35,132 nucleotides of DNA, from assembly GCA_013375485.1 (NCBI GenBank), contig JABXKB010000009.1:1-35132 (forward strand), in the 5' to 3' direction. Position 1 is the stretch's first letter; each line of letters opens with the position of its first letter. This document shows, piece after piece, positions 25,752 through 33,931 of the stretch. Below the pieces are notes generated by a model that was not told where the DNA came from, did no database searches, and saw only the letters and a program-made list of their open reading frames with translations. This DNA is from Promethearchaeota archaeon. Its GTDB lineage: Archaea; Asgardarchaeota; Lokiarchaeia; Sigyniarchaeales; SOKP01. Made by a program: the position numbers and the translations under genes.

Positions 25752-26779
25752 AAAAAGTAATTATCACAGGGGTAACAGGTCAAGATGGAAGTCACATGGC
25801 AGACTATTTGTTGGCGAACGACGACATTGATATAGTTGCTGGCGTACGCCGACTTTCGGTAAAGAACCACGAAAACATCAAACACTTGGTGGACAACCCA
25901 CGCTTTAAATTAATTGATCTTGATGTCACCGATCAAGCTAATGTTGATCGTGTTATTTTAGAAGAAAAACCAGATTATTTTATCAACTTTGCTGCCAATT
26001 CTTTTGTTGGTGTTAGTTGGGATATGCCAGAAAACCACATGAAGACAAACTGCATGGCAGTTCTTTATCAACTTGAAGCGATTCGTAAGCACTGTCCTTG
26101 GTGCAGATATTACAATGCTGGCTCCTCAGAGGAGTTTGGAGACGTTGTAACCACTCCGCAGGACGAGACTCACCCACTACGCCCAAGAAGCCCCTACGGA
26201 GCTTCTAAGGCTGCTGCAAGGCATTTGGTAAAGGTGTGGCGTGAAAGCTATGGTTTATACGCCATTCAAGGTTGGTTGTTTAATCATGAAGGCACAAGGA
26301 GGGGTGAGGAGTTTCTCACCCGTAAGGTTACAAAAGCCGTAGCTAGAATCGTGAAGGAAATCAGAGATGGCAAAGAAGTAAAACCTCTGGAAATTGGCAA
26401 CCTAGATTCTAAAAGAGATTGGTCAGATGCAGAGGATTTTGTTGCGGGTATCTGGCTAATGCTAAATCAAGAAAAACCAAAAGAATATGTATTAGCTTCA
26501 GGAGAAACATATACCATTCGTGAGTTTGTTGAGTCGGCATTTGGCTTTGCGGGATTTAATCCAGATGAATGCTATTGGGAAGGTGAAGGGACAAATTCTA
26601 AATACTATCATTGTGATCAACTTCTTGTTAAAATAAATCCAAAATATTACAGACCAGCTGAAGTTAATTTATTGCTTGGTGACCCAAGTCTTGCAGAAGA
26701 AGAAATGGGTTGGGTCAGAAAAACAGACTTTTATGGATTAGTAAAAAAGATGGTTGACAATGATATCAACATGCTATAA
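25748..26779 (+). CDS. gmd: GDP-mannose 4,6-dehydratase
   Basis: 343 aa. Rossmann VIITGVTGQDGSHMADYLL, SSEEFG...SPYGASKAAARHLVKVWRESYGLYAIQGWLFNHEGTRRGEEFLTRKVTKAVARI, and LGNLDSKRDW-like EIGNLDSKRDWSDAEDFV. Confidence 0.92.
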   Translation: MKKVIITGVTGQDGSHMADYLLANDDIDIVAGVRRLSVKNHENIKHLVDNPRFKLIDLDVTDQANVDRVILEEKPDYFINFAANSFVGVSWDMPENHMKTNCMAVLYQLEAIRKHCPWCRYYNAGSSEEFGDVVTTPQDETHPLRPRSPYGASKAAARHLVKVWRESYGLYAIQGWLFNHEGTRRGEEFLTRKVTKAVARIVKEIRDGKEVKPLEIGNLDSKRDWSDAEDFVAGIWLMLNQEKPKEYVLASGETYTIREFVESAFGFAGFNPDECYWEGEGTNSKYYHCDQLLVKINPKYYRPAEVNLLLGDPSLAEEEMGWVRKTDFYGLVKKMVDNDINML

Positions 26780-26780
26780 T
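26754..26780 (+). promoter_or_regulatory. Consensus sigma70 promoter for the replication block
   Basis: TTGACA (26754-26759), 15-nt spacer, extended -10 TGcTATAAT (TATAAT 26775-26780), 8 nt before ATG 26789. Confidence 0.6.
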
Positions 26781-26788
26781 ATGACCTC

Positions 26789-27256
26789 ATGCCTAGAGGT
26801 AAAAAACGGTGTCCAGAATGCAATGTTTATGTAGGTGTAAGAACTTTAGCTTGCGACTGCGGGTTTAATTTTGGTAAACCCAAAATCAAAAAAGCTCAAA
26901 AAAGCAGGGTTCCAGAAAAACCTAAAATAAACAAAAGAAAAATACTAACCCGATTGCTTGAAATACCTAAGACAAGCAAAAGGTTTTTTTATGCAAGAGA
27001 AATGAAACTCTTGAACGATTTATGCAATCGTTACTCTCTTGAGTTCATGAATGTGGTTTCTTTTTACAGGAAACTAGACTCACTTGCTTATCTACTTAGC
27101 CCCAAACTAAGGGATACAATGGATAAAAAATGGAGGGCTTTCAATTATAAGCTTGACAAAAGCAAGTATAAAGAATATAATATTGGGGACAAGATAGGAA
27201 AAGATAAGAACATAAAAAAAGAAATTAAAACAACCAGAGATTTTTTAGATGAGTAG
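26789..27256 (+). CDS. Zinc-ribbon-containing phage protein
   Basis: 155 aa. N-terminal CPECNVYVGVRTLACDCGF (C-x2-C...C-x-C). Basic linker, then a helical C-terminal domain. Confidence 0.5.
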   Translation: MPRGKKRCPECNVYVGVRTLACDCGFNFGKPKIKKAQKSRVPEKPKINKRKILTRLLEIPKTSKRFFYAREMKLLNDLCNRYSLEFMNVVSFYRKLDSLAYLLSPKLRDTMDKKWRAFNYKLDKSKYKEYNIGDKIGKDKNIKKEIKTTRDFLDE

Positions 27257-28367
27257 CGATTTAAGTTCACAAAGTATACTTGACAACTTCCTTAAAACAC
27301 ACAAGGAAGACCATTATAATTTTGAAGAAGAGATTGATTATAAAGTGTCAAGCGGATCTCTTCAGTTTGATTTACATTTAGGTGGAGGTTTCGGTCCTGG
27401 ATTGCATAGATTCTGCGGCATGAACGAAGGAGGTAAAACAAGCGAAGCGTTGGAGGTTATGAGAAACTTTTTAAACACCGTTCCAGATGGTAAAGGTTTT
27501 TACATTAAAGCGGAAGGAAGGCTTTCTAAAGACATGCGAGAAAGGTCTGGTATAAATTTTGTCTTTACTGCTGAAGAATGGGTTGAAGGAACTTGTTTTA
27601 TTCTTGAGTCTAATGTATACGAAACTGTTTGTGAAATCATGACAGAGTTGGTGGACAATAATCCAGAAAAGTTTAAGTATTGTTTTGTCCTTGATTCTGT
27701 AGACGGCTTAATTCTTAAGAATGATAAAAATAAAGGTTATGAAGATGCTCATAAAGTAGCTGGAGGAGCAAACGTAGCATCTACATTTATGAAAGCTATG
27801 GCTATAAAACTAGGTAAGAGAGGTCATATGGCAATTTTCATATCGCAGGTCAGAGCAGACATTAAGCTTGATCCTTATTCAAAAGCTCCAGTAAGGCAAA
27901 CATCTGCTACAGGAGGTAATGCCTTATTACATTTTGCTAACTGGATTATTGAGTTTGAAGCTAGATACACAAAAGACTTGATACTAAAAAACCCATCAAT
28001 CAAGAAGATGGATGCAGAAAAAAATCCAGCTATTGGTCATTTCGCAAACGTTACTGTTAAAAAATCACCCAACGAAAAAACAAATTTAAGGATAACATAC
28101 CCAATTAAGTATGGTCGCAAAAACGGAACATCTATTTGGCTTGAGAAAGAAATAGTTGATCTTCTTTATGCTTGGGAGTTTATTAAGAAAAGGGGTTCTT
28201 GGATTCAAACGACAGAGGATTTCAAAGAGGTTTTAGAAGAAAACAAAATAGAATTTCCAGAAAAGATGCAGGGTGAAAATAACCTGTTTAAAATAATAGA
28301 AGAAAACGAAGAGGCCGCTTTATTCTTAGTAAAATACTTTAAAGAGGCTATCGGTGAACTGTCATGA
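27249..28367 (+). CDS. RecA/UvsX-like recombinase
   Basis: 372 aa. SGSLQFDLHLGGGFGPGLHRFCGMNEGGKTSEALEVM (Walker A GMNEGGKT), FVLDSVDGL (Walker B), SQVRADIKLDPYSKAPVRQTSATGGNALLHFA (L2-like). Confidence 0.85.
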   Translation: MSSDLSSQSILDNFLKTHKEDHYNFEEEIDYKVSSGSLQFDLHLGGGFGPGLHRFCGMNEGGKTSEALEVMRNFLNTVPDGKGFYIKAEGRLSKDMRERSGINFVFTAEEWVEGTCFILESNVYETVCEIMTELVDNNPEKFKYCFVLDSVDGLILKNDKNKGYEDAHKVAGGANVASTFMKAMAIKLGKRGHMAIFISQVRADIKLDPYSKAPVRQTSATGGNALLHFANWIIEFEARYTKDLILKNPSIKKMDAEKNPAIGHFANVTVKKSPNEKTNLRITYPIKYGRKNGTSIWLEKEIVDLLYAWEFIKKRGSWIQTTEDFKEVLEENKIEFPEKMQGENNLFKIIEENEEAALFLVKYFKEAIGELS

Positions 28368-28771
28368 AGTTTTTAGACCCATTAGGTAGACCAAGAAACC
28401 TAAAGAGTGCTAAAAAATATTTGATTGATTGGGATGCCAAAAGCAGAAGTAAGTTCCAAAGTAGGATTAAAAATTTTTTAAAACCTTACTGGAAAAACGA
28501 TGTAGTTTTTGAAGAGTTCAGAATAGTAGGCACTAAGCTATCTTTGGATTTTTATAATGCAAATAAAAATATCGCAGTAGAAGTCCAAGGAGATCAACAT
28601 ACAAAATACGTTAAGCATTTTCACAAGAATAGGCTTCAATATCTAGATCAACTAAAAAGAGATCAAAAGAAGCTTGACTTTTGCGAGTTTAATGATATAA
28701 AGTTGGTAGAGATTTATACAACTGACGTAGTTAATGCTTCGTTTTTTAAAGATCAAGATATATTTTTATGA
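28364..28771 (+). CDS. Putative PD-(D/E)XK-type endonuclease
   Basis: 135 aa. KLSLDFYNANKNIAVEVQGDQHTKY (D...ExQ) followed by RLQYLDQLKRDQKKLDFCEFNDIKLVEIY, similar to VSR/DUF559-like nucleases. Confidence 0.6.
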   Translation: MKFLDPLGRPRNLKSAKKYLIDWDAKSRSKFQSRIKNFLKPYWKNDVVFEEFRIVGTKLSLDFYNANKNIAVEVQGDQHTKYVKHFHKNRLQYLDQLKRDQKKLDFCEFNDIKLVEIYTTDVVNASFFKDQDIFL

Positions 28772-29004
28772 GTAACAAAGACGAAACAGAATTTTCAATA
28801 CCAGAGAATTTTATAAAGCAGCTTTATGAGTTTAGTGGAGGGGCAGATAAAAACAAGGGTATAATTATAGCCCTTTGTAGTGAAAATGGTTCTCCTACAA
28901 TTTACTCTCGCCACGAATCCTTAATAATTGAGCTTGGTTTAAAAAAAGCTCTAGAGGATTTTTTAGATGACACAATAGAATTGATTGAAAAAGACAGCAA
29001 ATGA
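28768..29004 (+). CDS. Hypothetical protein (78 aa)
   Basis: ATGA overlaps with both flanking genes in the replication operon. No recognised family. Confidence 0.5.
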   Translation: MSNKDETEFSIPENFIKQLYEFSGGADKNKGIIIALCSENGSPTIYSRHESLIIELGLKKALEDFLDDTIELIEKDSK

Positions 29005-30515
29005 TCTATAACTTAGAACTAGAAAAACAACTTCTGGCTGCTCTGATTAAAGAGCCAGATTTATTTTGTGAAATAGCTAATTTCATAGACCACGATGATT
29101 TTTATTCAGAAGAATCAAATTTACATAAAACTATTTTTACTATTGTAAAACAAGCTATTCAAAACAGCGAAGATATAGATGAAGTTATTATAGCCCAAAG
29201 AATAGAAAGTATTGGCTTATCGTTTGAAGATAAATTAAATCCAGCTGATTACATAAAATCACTAGCCTTAAGAAGGGTTCCTCAAGGCAATTTAATAAAA
29301 ACAGCCAGAGAACTTAAAAAATTCTCTGTAAGAAGGGGTATATTCAAAGCCGCCCAAGAAATGGCTAGGCAAATGAAAAACGTTTCACCCGAAACTTCTT
29401 ATCATGAAATCATAGAAAAAGCTGATAATGTTTATAATTCAAGAATAAACTTATATGAAACTGGCGATGATGAACCCGTCAATATTTACGATGAGATGGA
29501 GTTCATTATTGAAGATAGGGGTAATAATCCTATTGATGAGTTTGGCATGATGGGTCCACATAAAAAGGTTAATGAGATGTATGGATCTCTCTTAAGGCCA
29601 GGAAACATAACGGTTGTTGTCGCTCGTTCTGGCGTTGGAAAGACCCAGTTCTGTATGCACTACGCAACTCAAGTAGCATCTCAATACGATGTTCCTGTTT
29701 TACATTTTGATAATGGAGAGATGAGTAAAGAAGAACTCATTATGAGGCAATGTGCTGCTATTTCTGGGGTTTCATCGCATCTTTTAGAAAGCGGTAAATG
29801 GAGACAGGCTGGAGAAAATGTAGTTAAAAAAGTTAGAGAAACTTGGAATAAAGTAAAAAATCTTAAATTTTACTACTACAATGTTGGAGGAATGGATGTC
29901 GATTCTATGGTTAATACCTTAAAAAGATTTTATTACTCTAAAGTGGGCAGAGGAAACCCTATGATTTTCTCTTTTGATTACATTAAAACTACAAGCGAAG
30001 GTTCTGCTAATAAAAACGAGTGGCAGATTGTAGGGGAAATGGTTGACAAGTTTAAACGTTGTGTCCAAAAAGAAATACTTCATGATGGGGAACCGATCAT
30101 ACCCATGATAACATCGGTTCAGTCAAACAGGTATGGAATAACCAATAACCGTAACGCACAAAACATTGTTGATGATGAAAGTATTGTCTCTTTGTCTGAC
30201 AGGATTATTCAATTTTGTACCCATATGTTTATTTTGAGAAATAAAACTGCTGATGAAATAGAAGAAGAGGGTGGAAGGTTTGGCACTCATAAATTAATCA
30301 ACATCAAATCAAGACACTTAGGGCAAGATGTTGCTGGTGCGCTTGAACCTGTTCAGATTGGAGATTCTTTAAGGAAAAATTTTGTTAACCTTGAATTCAG
30401 AAATTTCAATATTACTGAATGTGGTGATTTAAGGGATATAGCTCACTCACATGAGCATGGTGGAGACATAGAAACCACGGAAAGCTCATCCTTGCCAGAT
30501 TTTAATAATGTCTGA
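29001..30515 (+). CDS. dnaB: Replicative DNA helicase, DnaB family
   Basis: 504 aa. N-terminal LEKQLLAALIKEPDLF; Walker A RPGNITVVVARSGVGKTQFCMHYATQVA; VLHFDNGEMSKEELIMRQCAAISGV. Confidence 0.9.
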   Translation: MIYNLELEKQLLAALIKEPDLFCEIANFIDHDDFYSEESNLHKTIFTIVKQAIQNSEDIDEVIIAQRIESIGLSFEDKLNPADYIKSLALRRVPQGNLIKTARELKKFSVRRGIFKAAQEMARQMKNVSPETSYHEIIEKADNVYNSRINLYETGDDEPVNIYDEMEFIIEDRGNNPIDEFGMMGPHKKVNEMYGSLLRPGNITVVVARSGVGKTQFCMHYATQVASQYDVPVLHFDNGEMSKEELIMRQCAAISGVSSHLLESGKWRQAGENVVKKVRETWNKVKNLKFYYYNVGGMDVDSMVNTLKRFYYSKVGRGNPMIFSFDYIKTTSEGSANKNEWQIVGEMVDKFKRCVQKEILHDGEPIIPMITSVQSNRYGITNNRNAQNIVDDESIVSLSDRIIQFCTHMFILRNKTADEIEEEGGRFGTHKLINIKSRHLGQDVAGALEPVQIGDSLRKNFVNLEFRNFNITECGDLRDIAHSHEHGGDIETTESSSLPDFNNV

Positions 30516-31545
30516 TATGCATAAACAAATCCTAGAAGACCTTGGTTACAAGTTGGTTGATTGCGGCAATCATTGGAGGACTAGTGCATTGTACAGAGGT
30601 GGGGATAATTCTACAGCAATACAAATATATAAAGATAGCGGAGTTTGGACCGATTATGTTACAGAAGGAGGTCATAAACCTTTAAAACAATTAATACAGC
30701 TTACACTTAGAGATAACCCTAAAAAATTAAAATCAGTTCTTAAATCTATAGATTCAGAACCAGACGCTCTTATGCAGAGCAAACCTAAAACACTCATTGA
30801 AATGGATAAAGTTTACGATCAATCGATATTAGAGAAATTGTTTCCCAATTACACTTTTTATTCTAAGAAAAAAATTTCAGAATCAACACAAAAGCTTTTT
30901 AAAGTTGGTTTAGCTGGTTCTGGCAATATGTATAGGAGAATGGTTTTCCCTATTTATAACGAACATTCTCAAATCATTGGTTTTTCTGGAAGGAAAGTAG
31001 ATAGTAATAATGGAGCTAAATGGAAACATATAGGCAAGAAAAACAATTGGATTTATCCAGCTTACGTACCTAATAAAGAAACTGTTGACTCTATCATAGA
31101 CGATACTGGAGAAGTATATCTTGTGGAAAGTATAGGTGATGCAATGGCTCTTTATGACCAAGGCATTAAAAATGTTTTAGTTATATTTGGTTTGTCTGTT
31201 AGCTCTTCAATTATAAGTTATCTATCTGGCAAGGCTATTAACAAAATAATAATTGCTGGCAATAACGATTTCAATTCAGAAGTAAACAGGGGTTTAATGG
31301 CGTCTATAAAAAATTATTTAAAATTATCTAGTTACTTTGATCTTGATGTCTTGTCAATCAAAGTTCCTCCAAAAGGTTTTAATGATTTGGGCGATGCTCA
31401 TCAATCTGGTTCTGATTTACTTGCTTGGTCTAAAATTAGTAATGATGTAACAAAACAAAGGCAGTTTATAAGTGATTTTGTTTCAAAGCATGACCAAAAC
31501 TTTTCCCAAGCACATAAAAAGAAAGCAAAAAAAATAAATGAGTGA
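30508..31545 (+). CDS. DNA primase with Toprim domain
   Basis: 345 aa. Toprim-like EVYLVESIGDAMALYDQGIKNVLVIFGLSVSSSIISYL...IIIAGNNDFNSEVNRGL, directly after dnaB. Confidence 0.8.
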   Translation: MSDMHKQILEDLGYKLVDCGNHWRTSALYRGGDNSTAIQIYKDSGVWTDYVTEGGHKPLKQLIQLTLRDNPKKLKSVLKSIDSEPDALMQSKPKTLIEMDKVYDQSILEKLFPNYTFYSKKKISESTQKLFKVGLAGSGNMYRRMVFPIYNEHSQIIGFSGRKVDSNNGAKWKHIGKKNNWIYPAYVPNKETVDSIIDDTGEVYLVESIGDAMALYDQGIKNVLVIFGLSVSSSIISYLSGKAINKIIIAGNNDFNSEVNRGLMASIKNYLKLSSYFDLDVLSIKVPPKGFNDLGDAHQSGSDLLAWSKISNDVTKQRQFISDFVSKHDQNFSQAHKKKAKKINE

Positions 31546-32563
31546 ACCAAAAACAACATTATCTGCTAGTAGAATTAAGACAGCTGAAAGTTGTTCTTGG
31601 CTTTACTGGTGCAAGTATAAATTAAAACTTCCAGATAAAAGCAACGATGGAGCCAGAAGAGGCTCTATTTGTCACTTAGTCTTTGAGGTTCTAGGTAACA
31701 CTAGACATAGGAAGCATTTTGAAGAAATTAAAAAAACACTTGATGTATTTAGCTCTAAAGCCATTAAGCGTTTAATCATGAAACATGCCGTAAGAGAAGG
31801 TGTAGATGATGACGAAAACATCAGAATGATTAAAGAAATGACTCTTAATGGTCTAATGTATGATTTCTTTGGAGATACTCATAATGAACCTACAGAAGAA
31901 CATTCAGAAAAAGATTTTCTTATTGTCGTAAATGATGGAACAGTAAAATACAAAATAAGAGGTTTTATTGATAAGCTTTTTCTTTATGAAGATAAAAAGT
32001 TTGCCCTTATTAGAGACTTCAAAACCAGCAAAGCTACATTTAAAGGTAAGGAGCTTGAAGATAATATGCAAGATCTTATGTATAGCCTTGCAGTCAAACA
32101 TTTGTTTCCAGAATATGAGAACAAACAAAGCGAATTTTTATTCTTAAAATTTGATCTTATACCAGACGTAAAAAATACTGGAGTAATAAAAATGGAGCCT
32201 CTTGATGAAGATGATTTACATGGTTTTGAACATCATCTTACAGAAATGCAACATTATTTAGATAATTTTAATGAAGATACAGCTACATCAAATATGGCTG
32301 CGTATCAAGGTTTTCCTAAAGATGGTTCCTTTAGCTGTAAACTGTTGTGTGGATTTGCTAAAGAGAAGGGTCAACTTAAGAAAGATGGAACTCCAATGTG
32401 GCACTGTGGCATGAAGTTTGATTTCTTTTATCATGAGATAAATGATAAAGATGGTAATTTTGTATCTAGTTGTTTTGAGGAAGACTTTGATGAATCAATG
32501 GTTCCAGAAGGCGGTTCTCATGAAATGAAATATTATTCTGGTTGCCCAGCACATTCTTCTTGA
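31538..32563 (+). CDS. RecB/Cas4-like PD-(D/E)XK nuclease
   Basis: 341 aa. LSASRIKTAESCSWLYWCKYKLKLP...ARRGSICHLVFE, IRGFIDKLFLYEDKKFALIRDFKTSKATF (D...D-x-K), and Cys residues at both ends. Confidence 0.78.
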   Translation: MSEPKTTLSASRIKTAESCSWLYWCKYKLKLPDKSNDGARRGSICHLVFEVLGNTRHRKHFEEIKKTLDVFSSKAIKRLIMKHAVREGVDDDENIRMIKEMTLNGLMYDFFGDTHNEPTEEHSEKDFLIVVNDGTVKYKIRGFIDKLFLYEDKKFALIRDFKTSKATFKGKELEDNMQDLMYSLAVKHLFPEYENKQSEFLFLKFDLIPDVKNTGVIKMEPLDEDDLHGFEHHLTEMQHYLDNFNEDTATSNMAAYQGFPKDGSFSCKLLCGFAKEKGQLKKDGTPMWHCGMKFDFFYHEINDKDGNFVSSCFEEDFDESMVPEGGSHEMKYYSGCPAHSS

Positions 32564-32588
32564 CCACAAATTTAAGTTGTGATATAAT
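32560..32588 (+). promoter_or_regulatory. Sigma70 promoter upstream of the split Pol III genes
   Basis: TTGACC (32560-32565), 17-nt spacer, extended -10 TGaTATAAT (TATAAT 32583-32588), 6 nt before GTG 32595. Confidence 0.6.
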
Positions 32589-32594
32589 CCTTAC

Positions 32595-33302
32595 GTGAAG
32601 CCGATATTTAGATCAACATATTCGATAGGTAAAAGTATATTAACTTTAGAAGATATTATAGATATCTGTGATGATGCAGACTTGGACGAAGTTATACTCG
32701 TAGAGGATAACTTGACAAGTTTTATGAAAGCTTTTCACCTTTGCGTGGAAAGGGGTAAAAACTTAACTTACGGGCTAAGGATAACTATGTGCAACGAGTC
32801 TTTTGAAGACGACTCCGACCACAAGGTTATTATTTTCGCTATGGACGACAATGGTTGTAAACTACTAAACAAGATTTACTCACTGGCGTTTGTACAAAAT
32901 GATGGCAAATTAACCTACAAAAATTTAAGATCTTTATGGGATAGTGACTCTCTTAGATTTGTAGTTCCATTTTATGACAGTTTCATACACCAGAACAACC
33001 TGTATCTAAAGAACTGCATACCAGAACTGAAAGGTTTCGATCCTGTGTTTTGGGTTGAGAAAAACAATCTTCCTTACGACAGGCTGATAGAGCAGAAAGT
33101 TCTTGAGTTCGCTGAGAATAGCCATAAGACTAGTAATGTAAAGACGATTTGCTACAAGAATAGAGAGGATGTAGAAGCCTTACAAACATATAAAATACTA
33201 ACGAATAGAAGCTTTGGTAGACAAGCGACACTTTCAAACCCCAACCTAAACCACTTTTCCAGTGATGAATTCTGCTGGGAATCATATTTAGAAAACGTAT
33301 GA
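32595..33302 (+). CDS. DNA polymerase III alpha-like, PHP-domain ORF (split gene)
   Basis: 235 aa, GTG start. RSTYSIGKSILTLEDIIDICDDADLDEVILVEDNLTSFMKAFHLCVERGKNLTYGLRITM aligns by eye with the DnaE/PolC PHP N-terminus. Confidence 0.65.
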   Translation: MKPIFRSTYSIGKSILTLEDIIDICDDADLDEVILVEDNLTSFMKAFHLCVERGKNLTYGLRITMCNESFEDDSDHKVIIFAMDDNGCKLLNKIYSLAFVQNDGKLTYKNLRSLWDSDSLRFVVPFYDSFIHQNNLYLKNCIPELKGFDPVFWVEKNNLPYDRLIEQKVLEFAENSHKTSNVKTICYKNREDVEALQTYKILTNRSFGRQATLSNPNLNHFSSDEFCWESYLENV

Positions 33303-33931
33303 ATACTCAATTACTAAGATTCAATAGAAAGCAAAAGTATATAATCTTCGATACCGAAACCGAAGGTTTAAACTTGATAAAGTCGAAACCTTGGCAAGCT
33401 GCATGGATTGTCGCTGAAGGTAACAGAATTATCAAGAAATACGATAAGCTAATAAAGTGGGACGATCTTAAAGTATCAAAAGATGCGGCTAGAATAACTG
33501 GTTTCAACAGGGGTTATTATGAAAGTAATGCAGAAGACCCAAAGTTAGTTTGGAATGAGTTCGCAAAGTATCTCTATGATGACGACTATCTTGTTGTTGG
33601 TCAGAATCTTTTAGGTTTTGATGTTTATATGGTAGATGTTTGGCGAAAGCTTATCGGGGAGCCTTTGCGACAAGATTATATTAATAGGATTATTGATACA
33701 AAAGCAATAGCTACAGCTATTGAAAAAGAAGCGCCTGTTGACAAGAAAGATTTTATTTATTGGCAGTATAGATGGCTTAATTACAGACAACGTGGACTTA
33801 AAACTTCACAACTTACTTTATTGAAGAAGTATGATATTGACTTTGACCAAAAAAGGTTGCATGATGCCTTGTATGACATTGAAATGAACTTTGAAATATT
33901 CCATAAACAACTCTACGATATTGAACTATGA
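33299..33931 (+). CDS. DnaQ-like 3'-5' exonuclease
   Basis: 210 aa. ExoI YIIFDTETEGLNL, ExoII VVGQNLLGFDVYMVD, and ExoIII-like RLHDALYDIEMNFEIF. Confidence 0.85.
   Translation: MNTQLLRFNRKQKYIIFDTETEGLNLIKSKPWQAAWIVAEGNRIIKKYDKLIKWDDLKVSKDAARITGFNRGYYESNAEDPKLVWNEFAKYLYDDDYLVVGQNLLGFDVYMVDVWRKLIGEPLRQDYINRIIDTKAIATAIEKEAPVDKKDFIYWQYRWLNYRQRGLKTSQLTLLKKYDIDFDQKRLHDALYDIEMNFEIFHKQLYDIEL

Noticed and set aside
31538-32563. Phage-encoded CRISPR adaptation system (Cas4)
   Set aside because: Only a RecB/Cas4-like nuclease is present. No cas1/cas2 or array is visible, and the replication-operon context suggests a recombination role.
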